A stretch of 64,000 nucleotides of DNA from Deltaproteobacteria bacterium Ga0077550. Lineage in GTDB: Bacteria; Myxococcota_A; Polyangia; Nannocystales; Nannocystaceae. Shown here piece after piece: positions 42,201-53,600 of the stretch. Location: positions 1 through 64,000 of the forward strand of contig LNFB01000144.1 of the NCBI GenBank assembly GCA_001464385.1, given 5' to 3'. The position numbers and the translations under genes are program-made. The notes beneath the pieces are model-generated. The model was not told the DNA's origin. It did no database searches and worked only from the letters and a program-made list of their open reading frames with translations. The first letter of the stretch is position 1. Each line of letters begins with the position of its first letter.

Positions 42201-43256
42201 GTGATCGACCTCCCCCTCAGCCTCCTGCTGGCGCTCGTCGCCCCGACGCCGACCTCGACGACGCCCGCGCCTGCGGACGAGCGAGATGGCGCGACCTCGA
42301 TCGATGCGCTGGTGATCGACGCGACGGTCGCAGAGCTCGTCGCGCTCGAGGCCGCGGTGCGCCTGCGCATCGGCGAGTGCCCGGTCACGCGATCGGATCG
42401 CGCGCGCAAGCCCCGTCCGGGCGAGCTGTTCGCGTACCTCGAGGTCGAGCCCGGCGCGGGCGATCGCGCGACGCTGCGGCTCACCCTCGGCGACGCGCGG
42501 GCGTGGGTCCGCATGATCGACGCGCCGCCGGCCGATCGCACCCGCGAGATCGCGACCACCGTCGGCAACCTGATGGCCGGGATCGAGATCGACGCGATCG
42601 CCCCCGACCTGCGCGATGTCCCGCTGCCGGTGCCGCTGCGCCCCGCGGTCGTGCCGGTCGCAGCGCCGGAGGTCGTCCCTGCGAAGGCTCGCCCGCGCGC
42701 GTCATGGGCTCTCGGCGTCGACGCCACGGCGGTGCTCGAGCTCGGTCCGCCGGCGCCGACGGGGTTCGGTGCCGGCGGCGTCGCGCTGCGCGGCGGTGCG
42801 CGCCTGCCCGGCGGTGCGCTGCTCGAGGCGGGGATCCGCGGGGCCTGGTACGCGCGCGGCCCGTACACGCTGACGCGACTGCGCCTCGAGCTCGCGGCCG
42901 GCTACGCCCTGCATCGCGGTCGTTTCGCGCTGCACACCACCGCCGGCGCCACCGCCGAGCCGTGGTTCGTGACCTCGTCGGGCGGCCTCTCGCCCGGCGA
43001 TCGCCGTCCGACGAGCGCGTTGCTCGGCGGGGTCGTGCGCTTGTCGCCGCAGTGGCAGCTGGGCCGCGGCGAGCGGCGCGTGCATGTGGGGCCGTTCGTC
43101 GAGGTCGCCGGCAGCGCGGTGCCCGGGGCGAACGGGGGGGTCGCGCGGCTGCGCCAGGGCACGGGCGCCGACGCGATCGATGTGTATCGCGCCGGTGGGC
43201 TCGAGCTCGCCGCGGGCGTGGCGTTCGGGCTGTGGAGCCCGGCGCGCCGACGCTGA
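42201..43256 (+). CDS. Outer-membrane-type protein of the second sigma-factor set
   Basis: 351 residues from the ATG at 42201 (MIDLPLSLLLALVAPTPTST), a weak signal peptide. The N-terminal domain (about 30-140) has EAAVRLRIGECPV, LEVEPGAGDRATLRLTLGDA and TREIATTVGNLMAGIEIDAI. A Pro/Val linker (PLPVPLRPAVVPVAAP) leads to a C-terminal half of alternating strands (WALGVDATAVLELG, GGVALRGGARLPGGALLEAG, GPFVEVAGSAVPGANG) ending GLELAAGVAFGLW. This suggests a small beta-barrel. The same domain order and linker style appear in the protein at 4600, next to the other sigma factor. Outer-membrane placement is inference. Confidence 0.65.
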   Translation: MIDLPLSLLLALVAPTPTSTTPAPADERDGATSIDALVIDATVAELVALEAAVRLRIGECPVTRSDRARKPRPGELFAYLEVEPGAGDRATLRLTLGDARAWVRMIDAPPADRTREIATTVGNLMAGIEIDAIAPDLRDVPLPVPLRPAVVPVAAPEVVPAKARPRASWALGVDATAVLELGPPAPTGFGAGGVALRGGARLPGGALLEAGIRGAWYARGPYTLTRLRLELAAGYALHRGRFALHTTAGATAEPWFVTSSGGLSPGDRRPTSALLGGVVRLSPQWQLGRGERRVHVGPFVEVAGSAVPGANGGVARLRQGTGADAIDVYRAGGLELAAGVAFGLWSPARRR

Positions 43257-43275
43257 GGTCGCGTCGATCCGCAAC

Positions 43276-44544
43276 TCAGTTGAAGAGCTTCTTCACCCAG
43301 CTCTTCTTCGCCGGCTCGGGGGCGGGCGACTCGCTGGGTTGCGCGACACCGACGATGTTGCCGTCGCTGACCAGGAACACCGTGGGCGAGAGCTGTCGGC
43401 CTGCCTCGTTCTTCTGGTAGACGCCGCTCGCGATCGCGACGAACGCCGCGATGGTCTCGGGCTTCGCGACCGCGTTGGTGAGGAACAGCCGGCCCTTCTC
43501 GGGGACCGCGGCCGCGAGCAGCTCGCCGATGCTGGCGTGCATCGCCCGCATGAACGCGGGGTCGAGGATCTTCTCGGCGGCGAAGTAGCTGCCGTGCGCG
43601 ACCCAGAACGTCAGCGCGTCGAGCTCGACGCGCTCGACCTCGACGTCGATCGCCGCGAGGTTGGCGATCGCCTCGGCGCGCATCGCCGTCAGGTCACGCG
43701 GGTCGTCGCCGCGCTTGAACATCGCGAACGTGTTGGGATGATCGTTGCCGTAGACGACCAGCGGCACGTCGGCGCCGGACTTCGCGAGATCCGCCAAGGG
43801 CTCGCACACCATCTCGGCTGCGGCGGGCCAGCCGGCGGGCTTGAGGCTGAACAGCAGCGGGCCCGCGTCGGTGTCGCGATCCTCGAGGGCGCGCAGGAGC
43901 TGGCGCGGGCTCTCGGCGTCGCCGTGGGCGAGGAACTTCACCGCCTTGCCGACGGCGTTGATGCGGAGATCTCCGCCCGCGGCGCGGAACAGGAACGGCA
44001 GATCGGCGTGGCCCGCGGTGTCGTCGACCCACGTGCCCCCGACCTGCGCGCGGATCACCTCGCCGGTCACGGCGGCGAGCTCGGCGACCGCGGTCCAGTA
44101 GCCGATCTCGTCCTCGTCCTCGGTCGGCGCGCCCTGGCTCAGGCGCTCGATCTCCCGCAGGCCGTCCTCGGTCGCGGGCTGCCTCTCGCGGGCGAGCACG
44201 CGGCGGCCGAGCGCCGCGAAGGCCTCGTCGGCGAGGGCCGCGGGCGCCTCGCGGGGCTGCGCCGAGAGATCGACCACCGCGCGATCGACCTCGGCCTCGG
44301 CGCCGGTCGACGCGACGACGCGCGCGATCGCGGGGTGCAGGCCGCCGAGCGCGACGTAGCGGACCACGCTGCCGGTGCCGTGCTGCGAGCGCTGCGGCCC
44401 GAGGATCCGCGCGAGCGCGAACAGCATCGACAGCTCGGGCTCGGCGTCGATCTCGTCCGGCGATCGGTGGTCGGTCTGCAGCAGGAGCCGCGTGCCGTCG
44501 GGCGCCTCCGAGACGATGTCGATCTTGCGCAGCGAGCTGTACAC
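43276..44544 (-). CDS. Hypothetical soluble protein
   Basis: 422 residues from GTG 44544 (YSSLRKIDIVSEAPDGTRLL); the longer upstream frame is Arg-rich and non-coding in character. No signal peptide. The N-terminal 130 residues include LLLQTDHRSPDEIDAEPELSML. Central and C-terminal parts contain GDLRINAVGKAVKFLAHGDA, ADVPLVVYGNDHPNTFAMFK and VERVELDALTFWVAHGSYFA. The C-terminus FLVSDGNIVGV ... KKSWVKKLFN has a basic amphipathic end that could touch the membrane. Balanced composition and GC3 support a real gene. No family recognised. It converges on the gene at 42201 and is divergent from the HelD-like gene. Confidence 0.7.
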   Translation of the reverse strand: MYSSLRKIDIVSEAPDGTRLLLQTDHRSPDEIDAEPELSMLFALARILGPQRSQHGTGSVVRYVALGGLHPAIARVVASTGAEAEVDRAVVDLSAQPREAPAALADEAFAALGRRVLARERQPATEDGLREIERLSQGAPTEDEDEIGYWTAVAELAAVTGEVIRAQVGGTWVDDTAGHADLPFLFRAAGGDLRINAVGKAVKFLAHGDAESPRQLLRALEDRDTDAGPLLFSLKPAGWPAAAEMVCEPLADLAKSGADVPLVVYGNDHPNTFAMFKRGDDPRDLTAMRAEAIANLAAIDVEVERVELDALTFWVAHGSYFAAEKILDPAFMRAMHASIGELLAAAVPEKGRLFLTNAVAKPETIAAFVAIASGVYQKNEAGRQLSPTVFLVSDGNIVGVAQPSESPAPEPAKKSWVKKLFN

Positions 44545-44716
44545 GCGACCATCATACGGGGCCTCCCGCGAGGCTCGCCGGCCCATCGGACGGCGCGCGC
44601 GGTACCGTCGAGACGCGGCCTCGGCGCGCGTGTCTTGGCGCACGCCGAGCGGGGCCCCGTGGTCCACCGCGCCGCGGCCGGTCGGGGGCGCCCCCCGTGG
44701 CATTTTCTGACCAGTT

Positions 44717-44731
44717 TGCTATGCGATAGCA
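44717..44731. promoter_or_regulatory. Small palindrome at the HelD-like gene start
   Basis: TGCTAT-gcg-ATAGCA (44717-44731) is a perfect 6-base inverted repeat in a short AT-rich patch ending 3 bases before the ATG at 44735. No Shine-Dalgarno sequence is seen there, so the site could act as an operator or a start-site hairpin, or the mRNA could be leaderless. Confidence 0.3.
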
Positions 44732-44734
44732 CTT

Positions 44735-47074
44735 ATGTCCGAAGAGGGCGCCGTCTCGCGCAACAAGCCCGATCTGTCTGCGCTGCCCGACCTCGGGCAG
44801 CAAATCGTGCACGACGAACTCTCGCTGCTCCGCGGCGTGCATGCTCGTCTGGACCGCGATGCGAAGAACGACCCCGACAAGATCGAGGATCTCGACGCGC
44901 AGCTCATCGAGCTGCGCGACGCGATCGCCGAGGCGAAGGAGGAGGACGTCCCCTCGCTCATCGATCAGATGCACCAGGTCGCGGCGCTGAGCCGCAAGCG
45001 CGGCTCGGGCCGCAGCATCCCGGTCGATCCGAACAACCCGTACTTCGGTCACCTGCGCCTGCGCGAGGGCCGGACGGGCGGCGTCCGTGACGTGCTCATC
45101 GGTCGGCACACGCTGCTCGACGAGGGCGACGGCGTGACGATCGTCGACTGGCGCAACGCGCCGGTCAGCCGCCTCTACTACCGCTACGAAGAGGACGACG
45201 ACTACGAAGAGGAGTTCGACGAGCGCACCCTCGAGGGCAAGGTCCTCGTGCGCCGCTCGCTGGCGGTGCAGGACGGCATCCTGCGCCGCGTCGCCTCGCC
45301 GCAGGGCACGTACGCGCTCGACGGCCGGCAGCGCTTCCAGGAGACCGTCGGCAGCGCCAAGCCGACGCTGCAGGGCGGCTCGGGCCAGGCGGCGCGGGCC
45401 ACCTCCACGCAACCGGCCGGCCAGCTCGGCGTGCACTCCGACGAGTCGCAGCTGCGCGCGGACAAGCACCTGCAGGAGATCACGGCGCTCATCGACAAGC
45501 AGCAGTTCGACCTCATCACGCGGTCGGACTCCGGGATCGTGCTGATCCAGGGCGGCGCCGGCTCGGGCAAGACGACGGTCGCGCTGCACCGCGTGGCGTA
45601 CCTGGCGTTCCAGGACGCCAAGCGCTTCATGCCGTCGTCGATGCTGATCATCGTCTTCAACGAGGGCCTGGTCGAGTACATCCGCCACGTCCTGCCGTCG
45701 CTCGGGGTCGAGGGCGTCAACGTGACGACCTATCGCCGGTGGTCGGCGCAGGCGCTCGGCAAGATGAAGCTCCGCGTCGAGCAGCGCTACACCGGCGCGA
45801 CGCCGGACGTGGTGCAGCGGTTCAAGAAGCACGCGCTGGTGCTCAAGATGATCGACGCGCTGGTGGTCGAGCAGCTCGAGGACATCCGCGAGTCGCTGGT
45901 CGAGCGCATCGGCGAGGATCCGGCCGGCGCCGAGGTGTTGAAGGCGTGGGACGCGACCGCCAGCATGCCGCCGGTGGTGCGGGCCGAGCGGCTCATCAAG
46001 TGGCTCGGCGAGGGCCGCGGCGCCGAGCTGCCGCCCAAGGTGAAGGCCGCGGCGACCACGGTGGCCCGCAGCGCGCGCGAGCAGATGCGGGACTTCGTCG
46101 GCGACTGGCTCGAGCTCAACACCACGGCGGCGCGCATCCGCGACGGCATCCGCGAGCACGCCCCGAACGACTTCACCGACGCCGACATCGGCACCATCAC
46201 GCGGTGGTGCGCGCGCAAGGCGGACCTCGAGGTCGAGACGCCCGAGCAGCTCGCGCCCGAGGGCGCCGGCCTCGACGCCGAGGACGACGCGATCCTCCTG
46301 CGCCTGATGCAGGTCAAGTACGGCGGCATCTTCGTCAACAACAAGCGCATCGAGTACGAGCACATCGTCATCGACGAGGCCCAGGATCTGTGCCCGCTCG
46401 AGGTCCGCGTGCTGCTGGACACCGCGAGCAAGGGCAAGAGCGTGACCATCGCGGGCGACCGCGCGCAGAAGATGGTCTTCGACAACGGCTTCGTCGACTG
46501 GCCGCAGCTGCTCGGCGACGCGGGCCTGCCCCACGTCGAGATCCAGCCGCTCAAGGTCACGTACCGCTCGACGCGGCAGATCATGCAGTTCTCGCGGCAC
46601 GTGCTCGGCCCGCTCGCCGACGAGGACCAGGTCGTTGCGCGCGACGGCGCCGAGGTCTCGTACTTCGAGTTCACGGATACCGGCGAGGCGGTCGCGTTCC
46701 TCGGCGAGGCGCTGCGCGGCCTGATGCAGCGCGAGCCCAACGCCAGCGTCGCGCTGATCTCCCGCTATCCGCAGCAGGCCGACATCTACTACGAGGCCCT
46801 GCGCATCGCCGAGGTCCCGCGGTTGCGTCGGGTACGACGCGAGGATTTCAGTTTCACCGCGGGGATCGACATCACCGACGTTCGCCAGGTGAAGGGCCTC
46901 GAGTTCGACTACGTGGTGCTGCTCGAGCCCACGCGGCAGAACTACCCGGATCATGTGCAGTCGCGGCACCTGTTGCACATCGGCGCGACGCGGGCGGCGT
47001 ATCAGTTGTGGTTGCTCGGGGTCGGGCAGCGCAGCGCGTTGCTGCCGGAGGATATGATCGGGGAGCTGCCGTAG
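44735..47074 (+). CDS. HelD-like UvrD/Rep-family motor ATPase
   Basis: 779 residues from ATG 44735. The N-terminus is a long antiparallel coiled-coil-like helix pair (about 20-90). Then comes the HelD signature PYFGHLRLREG (about 102-112), DVLIGRHTLLDEGDGVTIVDWRNAPVSRLYYR (119-150, by position) and an acidic loop DDDYEEEFDE. Superfamily 1 motifs follow: Walker A GGAGSGKTT (273-281), Walker B VIDEAQDL (about 545-552), QVKGLEFDYVVLLEP and HIGATRAAYQLWLLG. In Firmicutes and Actinobacteria HelD frees RNA polymerase from nucleic acid. Proteins of this layout also occur elsewhere with less known roles. Classification as HelD rather than a generic UvrD helicase rests on the DWRNAPVSRLYY block. Confidence 0.85.
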   Translation: MSEEGAVSRNKPDLSALPDLGQQIVHDELSLLRGVHARLDRDAKNDPDKIEDLDAQLIELRDAIAEAKEEDVPSLIDQMHQVAALSRKRGSGRSIPVDPNNPYFGHLRLREGRTGGVRDVLIGRHTLLDEGDGVTIVDWRNAPVSRLYYRYEEDDDYEEEFDERTLEGKVLVRRSLAVQDGILRRVASPQGTYALDGRQRFQETVGSAKPTLQGGSGQAARATSTQPAGQLGVHSDESQLRADKHLQEITALIDKQQFDLITRSDSGIVLIQGGAGSGKTTVALHRVAYLAFQDAKRFMPSSMLIIVFNEGLVEYIRHVLPSLGVEGVNVTTYRRWSAQALGKMKLRVEQRYTGATPDVVQRFKKHALVLKMIDALVVEQLEDIRESLVERIGEDPAGAEVLKAWDATASMPPVVRAERLIKWLGEGRGAELPPKVKAAATTVARSAREQMRDFVGDWLELNTTAARIRDGIREHAPNDFTDADIGTITRWCARKADLEVETPEQLAPEGAGLDAEDDAILLRLMQVKYGGIFVNNKRIEYEHIVIDEAQDLCPLEVRVLLDTASKGKSVTIAGDRAQKMVFDNGFVDWPQLLGDAGLPHVEIQPLKVTYRSTRQIMQFSRHVLGPLADEDQVVARDGAEVSYFEFTDTGEAVAFLGEALRGLMQREPNASVALISRYPQQADIYYEALRIAEVPRLRRVRREDFSFTAGIDITDVRQVKGLEFDYVVLLEPTRQNYPDHVQSRHLLHIGATRAAYQLWLLGVGQRSALLPEDMIGELP

Positions 47075-47127
47075 GGGGGCGACGGCGGGCGGCCACGGGG
47101 GTGATGAGATCGGGTAGCGTCGGGGGG

Positions 47128-47496
47128 ATGACGACCCGCTGCCTCCTCGTCCTGTTGTGTTTGTCCGCGTGCGAGAAGCCGGCTGCGACGCCGCAGACGC
47201 CCGAGACGCCGGCGGCGGACTCGGGGGCGGCTCCGTCGGCGGGGGAGCCACCGGGCGCGGAGCCGGGGGCGGACTCGGGCGCGGCGCCGGCGGAGCCGGG
47301 CGCGGGCGAGGGTGGCGCGAAGTGTGGCGACGAGACGTGCACCGAGGGGCGCGAGTGCGTGAGCTACTACGGGATCGCGGGCGCGAGCGGACCGCAGTTC
47401 CATAGCTGCGAGTGGAAGTGTGATCGGAAGCAGGCGTGCCCGGCGGGGACGACGTGCACGACGATCGCGGACGGGCCCGGCGCGGTCTGCCGGTAG
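47128..47496 (+). CDS. Small lipoprotein with Ala/Pro/Glu linker and Cys-rich end
   Basis: 122 residues from ATG 47128; ATG 47104 is an in-frame alternative adding eight residues. The signal MTTRCLLVLLCLSAC ends in LSAC. A low-complexity linker (PETPAADSGAAPSAGEPPGA) covers about residues 20-62. The last 60 residues hold six Cys: KCGDETCTEGREC, HSCEWKCDRKQACPAGTTC. The C-terminal pattern resembles the small Cys modules of the lipoproteins at 20662 and 33033. It is 53 bases after the HelD-like gene and followed by a hairpin at 47572. Function unknown. Confidence 0.72.
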   Translation: MTTRCLLVLLCLSACEKPAATPQTPETPAADSGAAPSAGEPPGAEPGADSGAAPAEPGAGEGGAKCGDETCTEGRECVSYYGIAGASGPQFHSCEWKCDRKQACPAGTTCTTIADGPGAVCR

Positions 47497-47571
47497 AGGG
47501 GGTGATGCGGGGCCTCCGGTTTCTGTGATCCGAAAACGCCCCGGGACCGCCCTGCTCCACATCTAACGCCC

Positions 47572-47589
47572 GCGGGGCAACGGCCCCGC
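47572..47589 (+). terminator. GC hairpin between the small lipoprotein and the RHS gene
   Basis: gcggggc (47572-47578) pairs with gccccgc (47583-47589) over 7 bp around the tetraloop aacg. It lies 75 bases after the stop at 47496 and 69 bases before the RHS start. No T-tract; a terminator is inferred from position. Confidence 0.4.
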
Positions 47590-47658
47590 TGTCCGATCGC
47601 TCGTGGACGACGCTCCGTCGCCCCGCGGCGGGCGCATGGGCGCGGAGGGATGGCAACG

Positions 47659-50600
47659 ATGCGGGGTCTCAGGATCGGTTGGGCACGGGGATTCGCGGGT
47701 GCAGTGGTGCTCGCGACCGCGACGGCGTGCGCGGTGGAGGTCGGGGTTGCGAGCTCATCCGATGGTTCGGGGACCTCGAGCACCAGCTCGACTGGCTCGG
47801 GAGAATCGACGGCTGCCCACGGCGCTGCGGTGGGTCGCGATTCGCAGGGAGATCACCCGAGACGGATCGGCGGCGCGCGTGCCCGCCACGCAGTCAACGG
47901 GCCGTCGGGCACCCCGCCGGAGCTCGCCGTCCCCGGCGCCGACCCACTCCACAGCAGCGGGACCACCGGATCGACGACTGAGGGGCCGCCCGCGGCCGAA
48001 AGCACCGGCTCCGGCGGCACAGATGCCACGGGCGGCACAGGAGGTGCCGACGGCGACGCCGGCGATGAGGCGGGCGTCTCCGCACCGGAGCTCGACCGCA
48101 CCGTCACGACGTCGTTCTATGACACCGTTCGCTTCCTCTTCGAGGATACCCCGCCCATCCAACGAGATGCAGACGTTGGGGCGTTCGAGCGTACTCGCGT
48201 GTCGCTCGTGCACGGGGTCGTGCTCGGGCCGGAGGACGAACCGCTGCCCAACGCGCGTGTCGCCATCGCCGGACACCCCGAATATGGCTGGACGTCGAGC
48301 CGTAGCGACGGTCGCTACGACCTGGTCGTCAACGGCGGATCGCCCCTGGTGCTCGAGTTTTCGGCCCCGGAAGTGATGGTCGCCCACCGTCGTTGGACCC
48401 CGCGGTGGAACGAGTCCGCGGAGTTGGCGGCGGTGAAGCTGATCGGTGTCGACCCGGCCTCGACCTTGATCGACTTCTCCGACCCGATCCAGACGCACGT
48501 GGCCACCGAGGTCGCCGATGACGACGGCGTACGTCAGGCCGTGCTGATGTTCCGCCAAGGCACGGTCGCGACGATGGTGATGCCGGACGAGACCACGCAG
48601 GTGGCGTCCGAACTCCACGTCCGAGCGACCGAGTTCACCGTCGGGCAGCGCGGCCTGGCCTCGATGCCCGCGGATCTACCACCAGGGACGATGTATACGT
48701 ACGCCATCGAGTTCTCGGCCGACGAAGTCGAGACCGCTGGGGCGCGAACGGTGCGGTTCGAGCCGCCCGCAATCCTCTATGTCGACAACTTTCTCGAGGT
48801 CCCTGTGGGCACAGTCGTGCCCGCGGGCTCCTACAGCCGACGGGATGCTGACTGGCACACCGAGCCGAACGGTCGCGTGATCGAGATCCTCGACGTCGTG
48901 GGCGGGGAGGCCGTGCTCGCGGTCGCGGCACAGGACGCCGACGATCCCCCAGTGCCCGCGATGCCGCAGGAGCTGAGCGCGCTCGGGATCACTCAGGCGG
49001 AACGGCAATCCCTCGCGGCAATGTACCCCATCGGGACGCAGCTCAATCGGACGCCCGTCCTGCACTTCACCGAGCCGCTGGACTGCAACTACCCGGGGCG
49101 GCCCCCGGACGATGCGATCGAGCCCGACGTCGATGATCCCGAGGAGAACCCCGATGGAGACTGCAACCAGCAGCGCGAGGGCTCGATCCTCGAGTGCGAA
49201 GATCAGGTGCTCGGCGAGCGCCTGCCCATCGCGGGCACCGGGTTCACCCTCAACTACCGCTCGTCACGGGTCCCGGGCGCGCCGTCTCGGCGCCTCCGTA
49301 TCCCCATCACGAGTGCAAGCCCACCGTCGAGCATGCGACGAGCGCGGCTGGAGGTCACGGTCGCGGGCCGCACCTTCGAGCAGTCCTTCGAGGCGCCGGC
49401 CGCGAACCTCGCCCACGCGTTCACGTGGGACGGTCGCGATGCATACGGTCGGGTTGTCCAGGGCGGACAGCCGACGCGCGTCTGCCTGACCTACGACTAT
49501 CCGGCGACGTATCAGGGGACCAATCGCGCTGTCGCCGAGGAGGTCTTCGGGGATTGGGCGCAAGACGGCGTGGCCGTCGCCGGACGCTCCTCGGCCGAGG
49601 TAGGGCTGTCGCGCTGCTTCAGCCGCGGCCCCTCGGCCGGCGCAGGTAGCGTCGGGGGCATCAATCATGCAAACATGATTCGACTCGGGGGGCTCGATGC
49701 GCGGACGAGCGCCGCCTCTCTCGGTGGATGGACGCTGAGCATTCATCATACGCTCGGCCTCGAGACGGGGACGTTGTACCTGGGCGACGGCGAGAAGCGA
49801 GACCTCGGCGATTCAAAACATCAAATCGCAATCCGGGTGGCGGGCAACGGGACGGCGACGGGCGCAGCAGTGGGGCCACTGGCGCTTGGTGCTGCGCTGG
49901 TGAGCCCAAGCGCCGTCGCGGTGGGCGCGGACGGCACGGTCTACGTCGGTTCGCCCGGTCGGGTCCGGCGCGTGACGCTGGACGGCGCCCTCGAGGCGGT
50001 GGCGGGGACGGGAACGACCGGGTTCTCGGGGGATGGTGGGCTGGCGACGGCCGCGCGGCTGTCGAACTCGATCACGGCGCTCGAGGTCGGTGACGACGGT
50101 TCGGTCTACATTGCCGACGCCGCGAACGGCCGGATCCGGAGGGTCACGGGCGACGGGATCATCCAGACGGTCGCGGGGTCTGGCGCCACGAGTTGCGCGG
50201 TGCAGACGCTGGACGCGGGGATGATCGAAGGAAAGGGTGACGGCCTCGAGGTTGCGATGCCCGGCGTCGTCGACATCGAGTTCTCCAGCGGGGCGCTCTG
50301 GATCGCGACGAGTTGCGGCTCGAACACGACTCGCGTGCGCTCGCTTTCCCAGGGGACGGTTACCCATATCGCCGGCGTCCCGTATCCGGCGTGGTACGCC
50401 TCGGAAATTCGCCCCCGGAAGTTCGTGGCCCATCCACCTCCGCCACCGCCTGCCGTTCCTCAACTCTACAAGATCTTCGGATGGGATGGGAGCATTCGAG
50501 GAGATAGTACGCCCTACGCTTCGTTTGAGTCTGAATGGGCGATCCTCAGTCGGATCGAGGGCATGACGCCGGGTGACAATGGAATGTACGTTGCCGAGGG

Positions 50601-53600
50601 GACGGGCGTCGGCGACATTCGCATTCTCCCGAGCGATGGCGGCATCCGCACATTCCGGACGCGGTACACCCTGGCTGGAGACCCCTTCGACGTTTGCAAC
50701 ACGACCGGCTGTGCGTGGCAGATCGAGTCGGACGGCATCACCGAGGTGCCAGTCGATATCGCGCGGCTTTCTGGCGGTGTCGCGTACATTGTGTCGAATG
50801 GCACCTCGCAGCGGATTCGGTGGGCCCCAAACGACCGCCTGGACGCGGTGGAGGACCTCGCCGGGGGCGGCACGGAGGAACTCAACGGCGAGCGGGTGAT
50901 CACCGGCGCGCACCGGCTGCGGCTCCGACAGCCGGTGGCGATGGACGTGGGGCCCGACGGCGCCCTGTACGTTGCCGACCGGCTCGGAAACAAGGTCGTC
51001 AAACTCGCGAACGCAGGTCCCGGCTTCTACGAGGCGGTCACGATCCCGAGTGAGGACGGTCGCGAGCTCTACGCATTCGACGGAACGGGCCGGCATCTCA
51101 CGACCCGTGACGCGGCGACACAGGCGCTGGTGTGGTCGTTCGAGTACGATGCCGGCGGGCGACTCTCCGCCGTCCGTGACGCTTACGGCGCCGCCACGAC
51201 CATCGAACGCACGGGGGCCGGTGCTGCCACGGCGATTGTATCGCCAGACGGGGTGCGGACCGAGCTCGCCCTCGATCCCGAGGGGTACCTCGGCGGTCTG
51301 GAGCACCCCACGGGCGACGCGTACCTCTTCGAGTATCAGGGCGACGGGCTGCTGACGACGATGACGACCCCGCGTGGGCTCGTGCACTCGTTCGAGTACG
51401 ACGAACGCGGTCTGCTCATCCGCGACGAGAATCCCGAGGCTGGATTCCAGGAACTCGAGCGGATTTCGACCTCGTCGGATGCAGTCTCGGTCGAGCACCG
51501 GAATGCCCTCGGGATTGCCACGGTCTACGACGCTCGCCAGGGCGAGCTCGGTGAGCGGACCCGGACCCAGCACCACCCCGACGGGACCACGGAAGTCCAG
51601 GCAGACCTGGCGGCCGGCCTGCACCGTACGACGTCGCCGGACGGCACCGTCGTCGAGATCCAGACCGAGGCCGATCCCTGGCTCGGCCCGCACGCTCCGT
51701 TCGCTGCGCGGACATCCATCACCACGCCCCAGGGGCGCTCCCGTGTCGACACGGAGACCCGTGCGTTCACCGAGCCCGAGGGGGTCGCCGGGGCACTTGC
51801 CACCGCTACCGCAACCACCACGGCCGCCGGGGATCCGACCCGAGCCTGGGTGACCACATTCGCCGCTGCGCACGGGGCAACGCCGCCGGTGGCCATGAGC
51901 CGCAGCCCGCAGCAGCGAGCGCTGCGATCCACGCTCGGGCTGCACGGACGCCTCGAACGCGTCGAGCAAGGGACGTGGAACGGCAACGCGTTCGTGCCGG
52001 GCCCGTTCCATGCGCTCGTGCTGGGCTACGACGCCCGCGGTCGACTCGACACCACCACGGTCGGCACGCGCGTGACGACCGTGGCGTACGGTGCGGATGG
52101 GTACATCTCGCAGGTCGTGGATGCGCAGGGCGTCGCCCATGCCGTCACCACGGATGCGCAGGGCCGTGCCACGCAGCTGCCGTTGCCCGGCGGGGGGTCG
52201 ATCGAGCTCGGCTACGACGCCGACGGCAACGTCGAGTCGGTCACGCCCGCGGGGCGCCCGGTCCACGGACTGGTGAGCAATGGCGTCGACGCACTCGTGA
52301 CGTACGCGCCGCCGGACCTGGGCGCGGGGACGGAAGCGACGTCCTTCGGATACGACTTGGACGGACGGCCGACGGACGCCGTGCTCCCCGACGGACGCAC
52401 GGTGACGTTGGGCTACGATTCCGCCGGACGCCTCGCGTCGCGCACTGCGGACGATCGAGAGGTGGTGCTCGAGTACGCCGCCACGGGGGCGCTCGAGAGC
52501 ATCGGTTCGTCCTGGGGCGGCTCGACCGCGTTCCTGTGGGACGGACCGTTGCTGATGGGCACCCTGCGGACCGGTCCGTGGGACGGCTCGCTGACGTGGA
52601 CGTACGCGGCCGACCTCAGACTTGCCACGGAGACGGTCAACGGTGGGGCGACGGTCGCCTTCTCGCACGATCGGGACGACCTGCTGACCGGCGCCGGTGC
52701 GCTGACCCTGACCCGTCACAACGTCACGGGCGCCGTGGTGGGGACGGCGGTCGACGCCGTGACGAGCATGGTCACGTACACGGCGCACGGCGAGCCGTGG
52801 TCCCAGGTCTACTCCCACGGCGCAGCGCCGCTGTTCGCCGAGGTGCTGAGCTACGACGCCCTCGGGCGCATCGAGTCGCGGACCGAGACCATCGCCGGCG
52901 TAGCCCAGACCGAGGACTACAGCTACGACGCCGACGGCCGGCTGTGGACGGTCGAGCGCGATGGGGCGCTCGCATTCACGGCGGAGTACGACGACAACGG
53001 CAACCGCACGTCGCTGGTCGGGCCCGGGGTCTTCCGGCTCGCCAACCACGACGTGCAGGATCGTCTGATCTCCGAGGCGGGGTCGCTGTACACGTTCGGC
53101 GTCGCCGGCGATCTCCAGTCGCGTCTCGAGACCGGCACGGACGCGCTGACGTCGTACGCGTACGACGCGGTCGGGAACCTGCGATCGGTCGAGCTGCCGG
53201 ACGGCCGGGTGATCGAGTACGAACACGACGGGGAGGATCGGCCGATCGGCCGTAGGATCGACGGCGTCGCGGACCGCGGGTGGTTGTGGGGCCAGGATGC
53301 GGGCCCTGCGGCGGAGCTGAACGCGGCGGGGGAGGTGGAGTCGCAGTTCGTCTACGCGACGTTCGGCCACGTGCCGGAGTACATGATCCGGGACGGGCAG
53401 CGGTGGCGGCTGGTGACGGACGTACGCGGGAGCGTGCGGCTGGTGGTGAACACGTCGACGGGTGCAATCGGGCAGTGGTTGGACTACGATCCGTGGGGTG
53501 TCGTCACCGAGGACAGCAATCCCGGGTTCCAGCCGTTCGGCTACGCCGGCGGCCTGTACGACCCGGACACGGGGCTGGTGCGGTTCGGAGCACGCGACTA

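Noticed and set aside
47650..47658. ATG 47650 as start of the RHS protein
   Set aside because: It directly abuts the GGAGGG ribosome site. The ATG at 47659 is correctly spaced and gives the same signal peptide.
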